Notes: generated from the letters alone by a model not told the origin. Positions 1 to 7,764 are shown, counted from the first letter of the stretch. The stretch is 32,408 nucleotides of DNA from Parasedimentitalea denitrificans (GCF_011813015.1 NZ_QHLQ01000029.1:1-32408); one strand, 5' to 3'. Translations and numbers: made by a program.

Positions 1-183
1 AATCCAGGCCAAAGCCGCAGCGTGAAACAGAGGCGGGAACACATTGTCCCGTTATACGGACACGCGAAAACTTCGAGTTTTTCAACAACATTAGCCCAGA
101 GCGGACGCATTGTAATCGAGCCCAATTGGTTGAAGCGGACATTCAATTTTGACTTCCCTGATACATAGGAAGCACAATGAAAC

Positions 184-210
184 TGAATCGCCCCGGGTCT
201 GTCGGAGACC
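184..210 (+). repeat. Left terminal inverted repeat of the IS3 element
   Basis: Begins TGAATCGCCCCGG and ends TCGGAGACC. It matches the reverse complement of 1477-1503 at 23 of 27 positions, with the mismatches at inner positions 14 and 16-18. Confidence 0.92.
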
Positions 211-226
211 ATCAACTTAAGTAAGG

Positions 227-562
227 ATGATGGTTATGACAAAAAGCAAAATGGCAAATCGCTACTCGCCTGAGGTTCGCGCGCGTGCGGTCCGGATGGT
301 GTTCGAGCATCAAGGCTCATACGAAACGCAGGCGATCGCGGTCATTGCACCCAAAATTGGCTGTATTCCCCAGACCTTGAGCGGATGGGTCAGGCAGGCC
401 GAGAAAGACAGCGGCATGCGAGGCGGCGTGACCACTGAAGAACGTGATCGTATCAAAGCGCTGGAACGGGAGAACCGGGAGCTGCGCCAAGCGAATGAAA
501 TTCTCCGCAAGGCGTCAGCTTATTTTGCGCAGGCGGAACTCGACCGCCCACTGAAGCGATGA
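227..562 (+). CDS. IS3-family transposase OrfA (helix-turn-helix subunit)
   Basis: DNA-binding subunit of the IS3 transposase. The N-terminal half (about residues 10-65, from 'YSPEVRARAVRMV' to 'QTLSGWVRQAE') is the usual helix-turn-helix. The C-terminal part (about 70-100, 'ALERENRELRQANEILRKAS') is the leucine-zipper-like coiled coil that mediates multimerisation in this family. The stop overlaps the orfB start by 4 nt, and orfB lies in the -1 frame relative to orfA, as is usual where a programmed frameshift makes an OrfAB fusion. I did not see a clear A-rich slippery heptamer. Three ATG codons occur at the start; the one at 236 has the better-spaced AAGG Shine-Dalgarno, so translation may start there. 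Confidence 0.93.
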   Translation: MMVMTKSKMANRYSPEVRARAVRMVFEHQGSYETQAIAVIAPKIGCIPQTLSGWVRQAEKDSGMRGGVTTEERDRIKALERENRELRQANEILRKASAYFAQAELDRPLKR

Positions 563-1464
563 TTACCTTCATTGAGGATCAGCGCGTTGTTTACGGCGTC
601 GAGTCGATCTGCAGGGTCCTGCCGATTGCACCGTCAACATATTATCACCGTCTCGTATGCCTCGTTGATCCGTCCAAAGCCTCGGCGCGGCATCAGCGGG
701 ATATGGAGCTGCGCCCGGAAATCAAACGGGTCTGGGATGCAAACTATCAGGTCTACGGCGTTCGCAAGGCGTGGCATCAGATGAAACGCGAGGGCTTTGA
801 AGTGGCCAGATGCACGGTGGAAAGGTTGATGAAACAAATTGGCATCTGTGGTGCGGTGCGTGGAAAAGTTGTCAAAACAACGGTCCCGGACACATCCGTG
901 CCCTGTCCGCGCGATAAGGTGAACCGGATCTTCAGGGCACCTGCGCCGAACCTGCTATGGGTCAGCGATTTTACCTACGTGTCGACCTGGCAAGGCTTTG
1001 TTTATGTGGCCTTCGTTATCGACACGTTCGCTGATCGCATTGTCGGCTGGCGGGTCTCGCGGTCTGCGAAAACAGACTTTGTTCTCGATGCATTGGAGCA
1101 GGCGCTACATGATCGGCGGCCCGTTCAGAAAGGCGGGCTGATACATCATAGCGACCGCGGCGGGCAATATTTGTCCATTCGCTACACCGAACGTCTGGCC
1201 GAAGCTGGCATCGAGCCATCGGTCGGAAGCGTCGGTGACTCTTATGACAACGCCCTCGCTGAGACGATAAACGGCCTCTACAAAACCGAGCTGGTCCATC
1301 GCCAAGGACCGTGGCGCAACATGCAGGATCTGGAAATGGCGACACTCGGCTGGGTCGATTGGTTCAACAACAGACGTCTACTTGGCCCCATCGGAAACAT
1401 CCCACCAGCAGAGGCTGAAGAGAACTTCTATGCACAGCGCGATGTGCTCGATATGGTCGCGTGA
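559..1464 (+). CDS. IS3-family transposase OrfB (DDE catalytic subunit)
   Basis: Catalytic integrase-core subunit of 301 residues. The N-terminal HTH_21-like segment (about 45-105) contains 'YQVYGVRKAWHQMKREG'. The rve core runs from about 128 to 290. The DDE triad is visible as D137 ('WVSDFTY'), D199 ('HHSDRGGQY') and E235 ('NALAETINGLYK'), with the D-35-E spacing typical of IS3. The C-terminal 'WVDWFNNRRLL' is also standard. Length and motifs indicate a full, undamaged gene. It overlaps orfA by 4 nt and ends 13 nt before the right inverted repeat. Confidence 0.95.
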   Translation: MITFIEDQRVVYGVESICRVLPIAPSTYYHRLVCLVDPSKASARHQRDMELRPEIKRVWDANYQVYGVRKAWHQMKREGFEVARCTVERLMKQIGICGAVRGKVVKTTVPDTSVPCPRDKVNRIFRAPAPNLLWVSDFTYVSTWQGFVYVAFVIDTFADRIVGWRVSRSAKTDFVLDALEQALHDRRPVQKGGLIHHSDRGGQYLSIRYTERLAEAGIEPSVGSVGDSYDNALAETINGLYKTELVHRQGPWRNMQDLEMATLGWVDWFNNRRLLGPIGNIPPAEAEENFYAQRDVLDMVA

Positions 1465-1476
1465 AATGAAGCTATA

Positions 1477-1503
1477 GGTCTCCGATGAAACCGGGGCGAT
1501 TCA
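1477..1503 (-). repeat. Right terminal inverted repeat of the IS3 element
   Basis: Read on the minus strand it starts TGAATCGCCCCGG, like the left end, and is directly followed outside the element by the duplicated AAC. Confidence 0.92.
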
Positions 1504-1524
1504 AACTGTCACTCCCTGCAGCAT

Positions 1525-1719
1525 TCAACGGCGGCCAGGTGAACCGGACCTTGCAGGAACGGCAGTGCGCCACGCACTTGATAATTTGCAGCGCCGACAT
1601 ATCCGCTCACCGAAGCCTTCGCTCCAGAACTTGGTGTCACAACGCAGGCACCGGCGCTCTTTTGGCACGTCTCCACGAGCCAGTGCCTGAAACGTCTCAG
1701 GTGCGTGGGTGTCGTTCAT
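1525..1719 (-). CDS. Small zinc-ribbon protein (Cys4), function unknown
   Basis: A 64-residue protein with two CxxC pairs: 'RCLRCDTKFWSEG' (about 23-35) and 'RICRRCKLSSAWR' (about 38-50). Spacing and the trailing 'CKxSSxWR' resemble a small conserved hypothetical family I recall from alphaproteobacteria. A structural zinc site is inferred; no enzymatic function is suggested. The start overlaps the stop of the upstream gene by 4 nt (ATGA), making it the last gene of a three-gene minus-strand operon (2451 to 1525). It ends 21 bp from the IS3 insertion and is not interrupted. A plus-strand frame across the same bases looks like a shadow. Confidence 0.62.
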   Translation of the reverse strand: MNDTHAPETFQALARGDVPKERRCLRCDTKFWSEGFGERICRRCKLSSAWRTAVPARSGSPGRR

Positions 1720-2027
1720 GAATGCCAGCCTTCCAGTTCAAGCAGGCGCTCAAGATCTCCGAGCGTTCGCTGAATGAGTTTGCGATGCCTGGCGTCCAGC
1801 GCCTCCGCTGTCTTGGCATAGCGGCGGATCAGGTACCGCGCCTTGATCGCAGCTTCAGGCCAGTTGGCAGCCGGGGCTGCGCGAAGCTGTGCATTCAATT
1901 CCTTTTCGCGCCTGCGCAGAATTCTCTGACCGACCTCGAATGCCCTGATTGACTGCCGCCTAAGGCTGGTTTCCTTCTTGCTTTCAACGCTTCGCCTTGT
2001 GTCGAGATCGACTGGGTTATTCGTCAT
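1716..2027 (-). CDS. Hypothetical charged helical protein
   Basis: I chose the start at 2027 (MTNNPVDLDTRR), which overlaps the end of the upstream gene by 11 nt. The open frame continues upstream to 2234, but only as a shadow of that gene. The 103-residue product is rich in Arg, Lys, Glu and Ala. It looks mostly alpha-helical, with a probable coiled-coil stretch around 'GQRILRRREKELNAQL' and a second around 'RHRKLIQRTLGDLERLLELE'. No signal peptide, membrane span or catalytic motif is visible. It is the middle gene of a three-gene operon with a zinc-ribbon protein and a member of a duplicated family. I do not recognise the function. Confidence 0.6.
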   Translation of the reverse strand: MTNNPVDLDTRRSVESKKETSLRRQSIRAFEVGQRILRRREKELNAQLRAAPAANWPEAAIKARYLIRRYAKTAEALDARHRKLIQRTLGDLERLLELEGWHS

Positions 2028-2451
2028 GGTCCGGCCCCTTTTGTATTGGCCGTTCTCCTTCTGCGTCAGAGATGTTCGAGCCGGAGTAGAGGTGCCGTAT
2101 CTGGGCTTCGGAGACACCATCAGCCAGCATGACCAGACGCACCATGGGATCGGCCAACTGCTCTTCCAGGTAGACCTGTGAAAACACCTTTCCGGACAGC
2201 TTATCCCTAGCCCGGGCTCTGTCGAGATCCGCAAGGGATACCGTCAAGCTTCGCGTCAGGCCGGGATGAGATGCACGTGGATGCAAGTGAACCAGGACAG
2301 AAGCCTTCCAGGCTTCAGGGTCCAGATGGTCAGGCGGCGCGGAGAGTTCCGTTTCAATATTATATTCGCCAGCAGGGAGCGACTCATCAAACCCCGGCAG
2401 AGTGAAGGCACGGGAGAATACTGCGATGGTGCTATTGCTTATCTGATCCAT
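2017..2451 (-). CDS. Conserved hypothetical protein, related to the one at 6196-6510
   Basis: A 144-residue soluble protein. Residues about 8-85 align by eye with the product of 6196-6510: 'F.L.G....LPAG.Y', then a 'LVH' or 'LVHL' block, then a 'DLD.A..RD' block. The two genes are therefore homologues about 4 kb apart in the same orientation, and each heads a small overlapping gene cluster. I recall similar short proteins as conserved hypotheticals in alphaproteobacteria. The start has an AGGAG motif about 10 nt upstream. The C-terminal extension (about 95-144, acidic and Ser/Gly-rich) has no counterpart in the relative. Function unknown. Confidence 0.7.
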   Translation of the reverse strand: MDQISNSTIAVFSRAFTLPGFDESLPAGEYNIETELSAPPDHLDPEAWKASVLVHLHPRASHPGLTRSLTVSLADLDRARARDKLSGKVFSQVYLEEQLADPMVRLVMLADGVSEAQIRHLYSGSNISDAEGERPIQKGPDHDE

Positions 2452-2690
2452 AGATTGAAATCTCCTCTGCTGAAGTGCTGTAGCCGCGCGGCCCGCAGTC
2501 GAAGCCCCTCGCGCTGGAAGCCTCCTTGACCGCAGGATGCAAGCTCGGGCATTTTTTGGTCTGCCGTAAAGCGCGAAGCGTTGCTGCCGTTGCTACCTAT
2601 ATGGGTACTTACACCGGCATTTTCAACCTGGTGCCGTGCAGGGCGGTCTCTGAACCTGATTTGGATCAGTCCTTTGACGGGCTGCAGGCG

Positions 2691-3812
2691 TTACAGAAAT
2701 GCAGGGTAGCGGCCATTGCGCTCAGCCGCCGCATAATCGGTCTGACGCTTATTGCGCAACACGACTTTTGTGACATCCGGTGCCGCCATGGCCCGTACAA
2801 GGGCGCTGTAATTCACCTGCAGTGCCACCTCGCTTCCGATGCTCAGCGGGCAATTTGTGGTTTCAACCACAATGTGATCGCTGGTCGACCCAATAAGGGT
2901 GATCGCCGCTGGGAAGACCAGCCCGGCCGGGTTGGTATCCTGCAGCCCGATGGCAAGGATCGATCTGGTGATCCAATGATGTCGTGGCATCAGGCTCAGC
3001 GCCGAAAGGGCGGGGTCGGACAGTTTCAGCGGTACCGGCTTGGATTTTATCTTAGTTTCGATCACTTCCGCCAGCAGCGTGAAAACATCCGTGTGCAGCC
3101 CGTTGATTGGCCGCCCTGACACAGGATCGGTCCCCAACAGTATGGCTTCGCCAATACGCAGATTATTGATCCGCCCAACGGGGCCGTCTTCGAGCGCCCA
3201 AGACAGGTTCGCAGAGCTGCCGCCGGAGACCGTCTCGATGAAGGGTCCGCAAACCGCCTCTGTATCATCGGCAAGCGATGAAAGCGCAGCCATCTTTTCG
3301 GGTGTGGGGGCGGCATCGGCCAAACAAGCAAAATTCGCGCCAATTCCGTGGAGACGCGCGCCCGGTGTCCTGGTGACTTGCAGTGCAAAGTCGGTCAGGT
3401 CTTCGGGCATGATGCCTTCGCGCTTGTCACCCATTTCCACCATCAGGATTATTTCGTGACAGCTATCTCTGCGCAGAGTGGCCTTGGCAAGATCTGTGAC
3501 GACTGCGGTCTCGGTGTTACAGCTGGCATCGCAGATTGTGGCGACTTCCTCTACCTGGCTCAGCATCGGCGTCCGGATCATCAGGATCGGACAGGTGATC
3601 CCGGCACTGCGCATCCGCCTTACGTTTGTGATCCGCGCATCCGCCAGTCCGACCGCACCTCCTTCGAGCATGGCATTGGCTATATCCGGGTGACCGCACA
3701 CTGCTTTGGTCACCGCGGTGACGCTTATCCCGCGCGGCGCAAGGCGGTTAACAAGCCATCGCGTATTGTCGCGGATCTTGTCCAAATCAATTTCGATGCG
3801 CGGTGCGGTCAT
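2691..3812 (-). CDS. PLP-dependent amino acid racemase, alanine/ornithine racemase-like fold
   Basis: A 373-residue fold-type III PLP enzyme. The N-terminus 'IEIDLDKIRDNTRWLV' and 'VTAVTKAVCG' place the PLP-binding lysine at K36, at the start of an alanine-racemase-like TIM barrel. 'RINNLRIGEAILLGTDP' (about residue 220) matches the phosphate-binding region of the YhfX/ornithine-racemase branch, not canonical Alr. Members of this branch racemise ornithine or other amino acids; the substrate here cannot be read from sequence. The start overlaps the upstream DUF1611 gene by 4 nt, so the two are co-translated. The pairing suggests catabolism or salvage of a D-amino acid (inference). Confidence 0.82.
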   Translation of the reverse strand: MTAPRIEIDLDKIRDNTRWLVNRLAPRGISVTAVTKAVCGHPDIANAMLEGGAVGLADARITNVRRMRSAGITCPILMIRTPMLSQVEEVATICDASCNTETAVVTDLAKATLRRDSCHEIILMVEMGDKREGIMPEDLTDFALQVTRTPGARLHGIGANFACLADAAPTPEKMAALSSLADDTEAVCGPFIETVSGGSSANLSWALEDGPVGRINNLRIGEAILLGTDPVSGRPINGLHTDVFTLLAEVIETKIKSKPVPLKLSDPALSALSLMPRHHWITRSILAIGLQDTNPAGLVFPAAITLIGSTSDHIVVETTNCPLSIGSEVALQVNYSALVRAMAAPDVTKVVLRNKRQTDYAAAERNGRYPAFL

Positions 3813-5008
3813 TGGGCTGCCACCATAGACTCGGGGCGCAAGCGTGGATAGGCAGAGAAGACAATCTCGAGGAGATCTTCCAGAGGGCGGCTGAGCGCAT
3901 CGCTGACGGGGAGGTCCAGGGTATGCGCATAGCTGACAATGGCGTCACGGATCCCAGCCTCTGTCATGCCTTCGTGGTTGATGGTCATACCAATTACCTT
4001 GGTATCCGCAAAGGCCTCGATCAGGGCAATTTCGTCTCTGGGATCCGGCATTTTCATATTGGGAAAATCGCACCGGTGCGCCCGCTTGGGAGCGTGCTGA
4101 AGGATGACACCATCGGGCTGACTGCCACGCAGAATGAAGGCAGAAGTGCAAAAAGCCGGGTGGCTGAGTGCGCCCTGACCCTCGATCAAAATGACCTCGG
4201 GCTGTTCTTCCTCTGCGGCGGTGACAATGGCGCGCTCCAGTTCGCCGCAGCAGAATTGCGGTGGCACCGCATCCATCGCGACGCCGTAACGTGCGCCCTG
4301 CATCAGGCCGGTCTGGCCGGTGCCGACCAAGACGGTTTTGATACCCTGCGCATTCAGCGCACGGGCCAAAAGGGTTGCGGTTGTCCGCTTTCCAATAGCG
4401 CAATCGGTTCCCAAAACAGCAATGCGGAGCGCGTTCACATTTGCCACGCTGCCATCAAACAAACGCATGTCCTTGCTGAGACGGGGCTTGCGGATATCGC
4501 GAATGATGACGTTGCGCGACTTGGCAGCCGAGGAGATTTCGACGTCATCGCTGAGGTATTCATGCAACCCGCTGACGATGTTCATCCCCAATGATATGGC
4601 ATCCAGAACGACACCGCGGTCTTCTGGCGATAGCTTCCCTGTTGACGGGGCCATGCCATAGATCAGCGTGTCTGGAATGGTCGCTTCGTGAGAAACGGCT
4701 GCCTCAAGGCTGCCAAAGACAGGAATATGATTTGGGGTATCGTCAAGGATCTCACCGCTATCCTGCCCATCATGGCAACTGTCGATCACCGAAAGAATGC
4801 GATAGGCCTGCGAATGCCGGACAAGCCCGTTTGCGGTCTTGCCATCGATACGGGCGAAGTTCCCTTCGCAATACACGACTGCAGTAGGGGATTGGGCAGG
4901 GGATGGGCGGTTCGAACTTGCCCGGCCCTGAGTGTCGCTTGAAGATTGCAATTGATTGCGGTCGGCACTGTACCCGGCGGGACTTCGTGCCTTGCTAGCG
5001 GTTTTCAT
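3809..5008 (-). CDS. DUF1611 family P-loop protein, relative of D-glutamate N-acetyltransferase DgcN
   Basis: A 399-residue member of the DUF1611 family. The N-terminal Rossmann-like domain (about 43-190) has 'IYGMAP' and 'SGLHEYLSDD'. The C-terminal P-loop domain starts with 'VLGTDCAIGKRTTA' (about 198-211), followed by 'GTGQTGLM', 'LIEGQGALSHPAF' and 'GSQPDGVIL', all family hallmarks. DgcN, a characterised DUF1611 protein, N-acetylates D-glutamate. This sequence differs enough that I assign only the family. Residues 1-40 are Ser/Gln/Pro-rich and look disordered, but the start at 5008 is backed by AAAGGA 7 nt upstream. It is the first gene of a two-gene operon with the racemase, overlapping it by 4 nt. 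Confidence 0.8.
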   Translation of the reverse strand: MKTASKARSPAGYSADRNQLQSSSDTQGRASSNRPSPAQSPTAVVYCEGNFARIDGKTANGLVRHSQAYRILSVIDSCHDGQDSGEILDDTPNHIPVFGSLEAAVSHEATIPDTLIYGMAPSTGKLSPEDRGVVLDAISLGMNIVSGLHEYLSDDVEISSAAKSRNVIIRDIRKPRLSKDMRLFDGSVANVNALRIAVLGTDCAIGKRTTATLLARALNAQGIKTVLVGTGQTGLMQGARYGVAMDAVPPQFCCGELERAIVTAAEEEQPEVILIEGQGALSHPAFCTSAFILRGSQPDGVILQHAPKRAHRCDFPNMKMPDPRDEIALIEAFADTKVIGMTINHEGMTEAGIRDAIVSYAHTLDLPVSDALSRPLEDLLEIVFSAYPRLRPESMVAAQ

Positions 5009-5100
5009 GGTTTTTCCTTTGGATAATTGATCGGCACAGCGAAAACGGATTCCGGGTGCCAGATTTGCGACCAGATCGATGGCGGTTGGCTAATGTCTGT

Positions 5101-5760
5101 TCAGTAGGCCAGAATGCAGCGGTCTTTTTTCCGCTGGAAATTCCGGTTGCAGACCCAGCTGTTTCCCGTCCTGTCCAGATGTGCATTCTCGGGTAGATCC
5201 AAACGCGAGCAGAGATCACCAAAAGCGGCGTATCCACGTTCGCACGTCCAGCGCCGCCCATAGGTGGAGGTGTTCAAGAAGGCGTTTTTGGGAACCGCGA
5301 TTTCAACGCAGCTCGTGCCATTCGTTTGATATCCGCGCGCACATTGCCAGACTGCGCCATGCACGTTCTCGGTCAGATATGCGTTATCCGGCAGCACGAT
5401 TTTCTGGCAGCTGTCGTCGATCTTCTGGAAACCGCGCAAGCAGCCCCATCGTCTCCCCGAAGGATCCAGAAACCCGCCATCCGGTACCACTATTTCGGCA
5501 CATGTCTCCCCTCCGACCTCGACAAAACCGTGGGTGCATTCCCACCCCGACCCAAAAGTGCGATTTGTTGCATAAGCGTTTTTCGGCACGACCACAGCAA
5601 TGCATGCATCATCGGCTAACCGGTAAGAGGCATCGCAGTCCCACCCCTCACCATAGCTCTTCTGGTGTGCGTTCTCAGGCACCGAAGCGAGCGCAACGTC
5701 GGAGGCTGCAGGCTGCGCGAAAGCTGTGGCAAGGCCTGTAAGCACGATGAAGCGAGCCAT
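5101..5760 (-). CDS. Secreted protein with six Trp/Cys repeats
   Basis: A 219-residue exported protein. With the start at 5760 (MARFIVLTGLATAFAQPAAS) it has a classical Sec signal peptide of about 20 residues. The frame is open to an ATG at 5856, 11 nt inside the upstream gene, so a longer product with an extra hydrophobic segment is possible. The mature part is six repeats of about 30-34 residues. The consensus is V/L-P-x-N-A, about 10 residues, G-x-x-W-x-C, a G-Y/F region, then C, then a V/L-P start of the next repeat. Each repeat carries two Cys, suggesting one disulfide per repeat in the periplasm or outside the cell. I recall this repeat from other proteobacterial proteins but cannot name a function. 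Confidence 0.75.
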   Translation of the reverse strand: MARFIVLTGLATAFAQPAASDVALASVPENAHQKSYGEGWDCDASYRLADDACIAVVVPKNAYATNRTFGSGWECTHGFVEVGGETCAEIVVPDGGFLDPSGRRWGCLRGFQKIDDSCQKIVLPDNAYLTENVHGAVWQCARGYQTNGTSCVEIAVPKNAFLNTSTYGRRWTCERGYAAFGDLCSRLDLPENAHLDRTGNSWVCNRNFQRKKDRCILAY

Positions 5761-5845
5761 TATAACTCTCGAAAATCCCAATAAATCTAGTACGATACCG
5801 AACAGCTTTGCGGCCAACGTGATAGGCGTTTTCAGAGGGAATGAA

Positions 5846-6199
5846 CTAGGAGGCATCTAGGTTCAGCCCAGCGAGACAGGCCTGCGCCAGATCGCGATCC
5901 GGTGTCTCTGTTCCTGGAACCGTTGCCCAGCCAGTCGCGATGACCGCATCGCGCCGTTTGTAGGACGTCGCGTCCCGGATCGTTGCCAGCTTGGCCGTCC
6001 GGTCGGCATCTTGTTGGGCCATGTTGACGCAAACGGGCACCATGGCGGCAATCAGTTCGTTATGGGATCTGGAGCCTGCCAAGGTATTCGCACCGTTCTC
6101 CGTCATCCAACCGCCCCAGGAAAACCCGGTAACAGTTATTGCGACAGCGCCAATCACAGCGCCATATACTCCAGGTTTCAGCCATTCGGGATAAGTCAT
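5846..6199 (-). CDS. Small single-span membrane or secreted hypothetical protein
   Basis: A 117-residue protein that begins MTYPEWLKPGVYGAVIG and has one hydrophobic segment (about 12-32, 'YGAVIGAVAITVTGF'), probably an N-terminal anchor. The rest ('NELIAAMVPVCVNMAQQDADR', 'VIATGWATVPGTETPDRDLAQACL') would lie outside the cytoplasm. I recall proteins with this opening as conserved hypotheticals in Rhizobiales and Rhodobacterales. Function unknown. The start overlaps the upstream gene by 4 nt. The gene downstream encodes the six-repeat secreted protein, so the three may form one envelope-related transcript. Confidence 0.72.
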   Translation of the reverse strand: MTYPEWLKPGVYGAVIGAVAITVTGFSWGGWMTENGANTLAGSRSHNELIAAMVPVCVNMAQQDADRTAKLATIRDATSYKRRDAVIATGWATVPGTETPDRDLAQACLAGLNLDAS

Positions 6200-6510
6200 T
6201 TTTGATCCTCCTGCGGAGAAAGCGCCGCTTCGCTATCTGTGCCGTCTTTGGTTATTGCCCGGTCGCGACTTAGCGCTTCATCCAGGTCGTTCTGAGTAAT
6301 CAGGCGTAATTCAGTGCGGCCCGCGAGGCCGCGCCTGCCATGAACGAGCATGTAGGTTGCAATCCTTCGATAGGCTTCAAAGCTCAGCCCCTGAAGCAGC
6401 TCTTCCTCAACGACAACTTCATAGTCTCCAGGAAGCAGTTCGCCGGGATATCCGGCCAAAGCGAACGGATTGGCAAACGTCACCATCAAACGGGACGACC
6501 GCATGTTCAT
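6196..6510 (-). CDS. Conserved hypothetical protein, related to the one at 2017-2451
   Basis: I chose the start at 6510 (MNMRSSRLMVTFANPF) because AAGGA lies 8 nt upstream and this N-terminus lines up with the relative at 2017-2451. The frame is open to 6612. The product is 104 residues: 'FANPFALAGYPGELLPGDYEV', 'LSFEAYRRIATYMLVHGR' and 'NDLDEALSRDR' are the conserved blocks. It is followed with 4-nt overlap by a single-span protein and then a secreted repeat protein. No catalytic motif. Function unknown, but the repeated 'LPxGxYxVxxxE' plus 'Y/W...LVH' pattern defines a coherent small family. Confidence 0.72.
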   Translation of the reverse strand: MNMRSSRLMVTFANPFALAGYPGELLPGDYEVVVEEELLQGLSFEAYRRIATYMLVHGRRGLAGRTELRLITQNDLDEALSRDRAITKDGTDSEAALSPQEDQK

Positions 6511-6874
6511 CTTGGTTTTCCTTGAGTCATTCACGGCTACTGCGATGCGAACCGCCGCCGACACAGGCCCCTCAACTATGAGGACCTGGCGAGCATGAGC
6601 CTTTTCATTCACCTTAAAGCCAGAAGAAAGTCCACGGGCTGATCGATGTTAGCTCCTGTCCAATTTTCCCGCTCTGGATGTGGTTGCCTCTGGCCACATT
6701 CATCAGTCAGAGGGGCAGACATCGGTGCCCCGCTGATCTGTGTCAGGGTGCTGCGACTGAAATAATTGTAAGGTCGGCAATCTCCTTGATCGGGCGAAGT
6801 GCCCATTGGCGCATGCTGCATTCTGTGTCCGCCATTGATCAGAGCCAGACGCCAAATGCAGAAAGGCGGTCAGA
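6511..6874. other. Divergent intergenic region, no gene seen
   Basis: 364 bp between the minus-strand gene starting at 6510 and the plus-strand gene starting at 6875. A minus-strand frame at 6609-6821 is low-complexity, lacks a plausible ribosome site and is not called. The region must hold promoters for both directions, but I could not identify convincing -35/-10 pairs. Confidence 0.5.
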
Positions 6875-7291
6875 ATGCCCGGAGTTGAAGTTCTTCACCC
6901 GGATGGAAACAGCTTCGATCGCTTTCTGTTTGCGACGGTCGGAGAAGACCGGAACGGGGTGAGTGTGACGGTTGTATCGGCGCTAGCCCGGCTTGGTTTG
7001 GAGCCTTGGAACGAGGCCGCCGACCTTGCAGCCCTGCAACCTCAGGCCGCGTTGGCACGCCTTGATATGCTGCTTTCGGATTTTGGGGATGTTCCGGCGC
7101 TAGAACAGGACCACGGTTCGGTCGCAGCAAAACTGGTTTCCCTTCTGCCCGAAGTTCTGCCCCGTCGTGTCTCCGTTATCACCGGATCGACGGAAACAGG
7201 CCTCCCCTCCGTTTCAATTCGCTGGATTCTTGCAGCCGTTCTGCTAATTTCTGGCCTATTGAACCTTTTTGCCTCCGCCTGGTTCGGTTGA
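6875..7291 (+). CDS. Hypothetical protein with C-terminal membrane anchor
   Basis: A 138-residue protein. Residues 1-115 look soluble ('VEVLHPDGNSFDRFLFATVGED', 'VVSALARLGLEPWNEAADLAALQ', 'ALARLDMLLSDFGDVPAL'). A single hydrophobic helix follows at the very end (about 119-136, 'WILAAVLLISGLLNLFASAW'), making it tail-anchored with the bulk in the cytoplasm. AAAGGCGG precedes the ATG at usable distance. No enzymatic motif is visible and I do not recognise a family. It stands alone, divergent from the minus-strand cluster, with no obvious operon partner. Confidence 0.68.
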   Translation: MPGVEVLHPDGNSFDRFLFATVGEDRNGVSVTVVSALARLGLEPWNEAADLAALQPQAALARLDMLLSDFGDVPALEQDHGSVAAKLVSLLPEVLPRRVSVITGSTETGLPSVSIRWILAAVLLISGLLNLFASAWFG

Positions 7292-7575
7292 GGCCAGCGG
7301 ATTCAGCCGGTTTCTTTTCATGTTCCCGGCAGGGCTGCAGATGCGCGGCGCCGCGTTGGAACAGGCAAAGGCAAGGGGTAATCAGCAGCCGCGCACTCAG
7401 CTAACCTGCATCAGTACGTAGGGGTCCGATCGCGGATAGACGTCTGAAACCGGCCGTGTATTTGCTGGCGTGAGTATTCCAAAAAACCAGGAAGCGCGGA
7501 GAATGTGCCGGTCCAGAATGGGGCGGCGCGTGGTTCGCGCTTCTTATTTCCCGGACGTCCAAGAAAGGAAACTAC

Positions 7576-7764
7576 ATGACACCTGAAACAAGAAAACTAA
7601 CCATACAGATGGCCTCGGTCTGGTCGGCTTGCAACAAAGCCCCAGCGGGGCCGAAGAAGAACAAAGCCCTGAAGCATTACCTGCTGGCGGAAAAGGCACA
7701 GTGCGAGGAAGACGATACCATGATCTACCGCGAACTTGACGCTGCACGGCAAGTACTCGTGTGA
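7576..7764 (+). CDS. Small hypothetical protein
   Basis: A 62-residue product beginning MTPETRKLTIQMASVW. It is helical and charged, with no signal peptide. An AAGAAAGGAA motif 6 nt upstream of the ATG is a strong Shine-Dalgarno and is the main reason for calling it. It contains two Cys (C19 and C43) but no metal-binding pattern. It is convergent with the Crp/Fnr gene. Function unknown. Confidence 0.55.
   Translation: MTPETRKLTIQMASVWSACNKAPAGPKKNKALKHYLLAEKAQCEEDDTMIYRELDAARQVLV

Larger units (their letters stand above)
184..1503 (+). mobile_element. IS3-family insertion sequence, apparently intact
   Basis: Complete IS of 1320 bp with both terminal inverted repeats and two overlapping transposase frames. 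The ends both begin TGAATCGCCCCGG read inward, and 23 of the first 27 positions match. The bases just outside, AAC at 181-183 and AAC at 1504-1506, form a 3-bp target duplication, the length usual for IS3 elements. OrfB keeps all three DDE residues, so the copy could still be active. Without the element, 183 would join 1507. On the complementary strand the adjacent zinc-ribbon gene ends at 1525, so the IS sits just past that operon and does not break it. Confidence 0.93.

Noticed and set aside
1485..1721. 78-residue plus-strand frame after the IS; without the IS an ATG at 178 would run into the same frame
   Set aside because: It is antisense to the Cys4 zinc-ribbon gene, whose motif pattern and operon overlap are far more convincing.
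2526..4594. Long plus-strand frames (2526-3119, 3348-3851, 3803-4594)
   Set aside because: All are antisense shadows of the racemase and DUF1611 genes, which have clear motifs and start signals.
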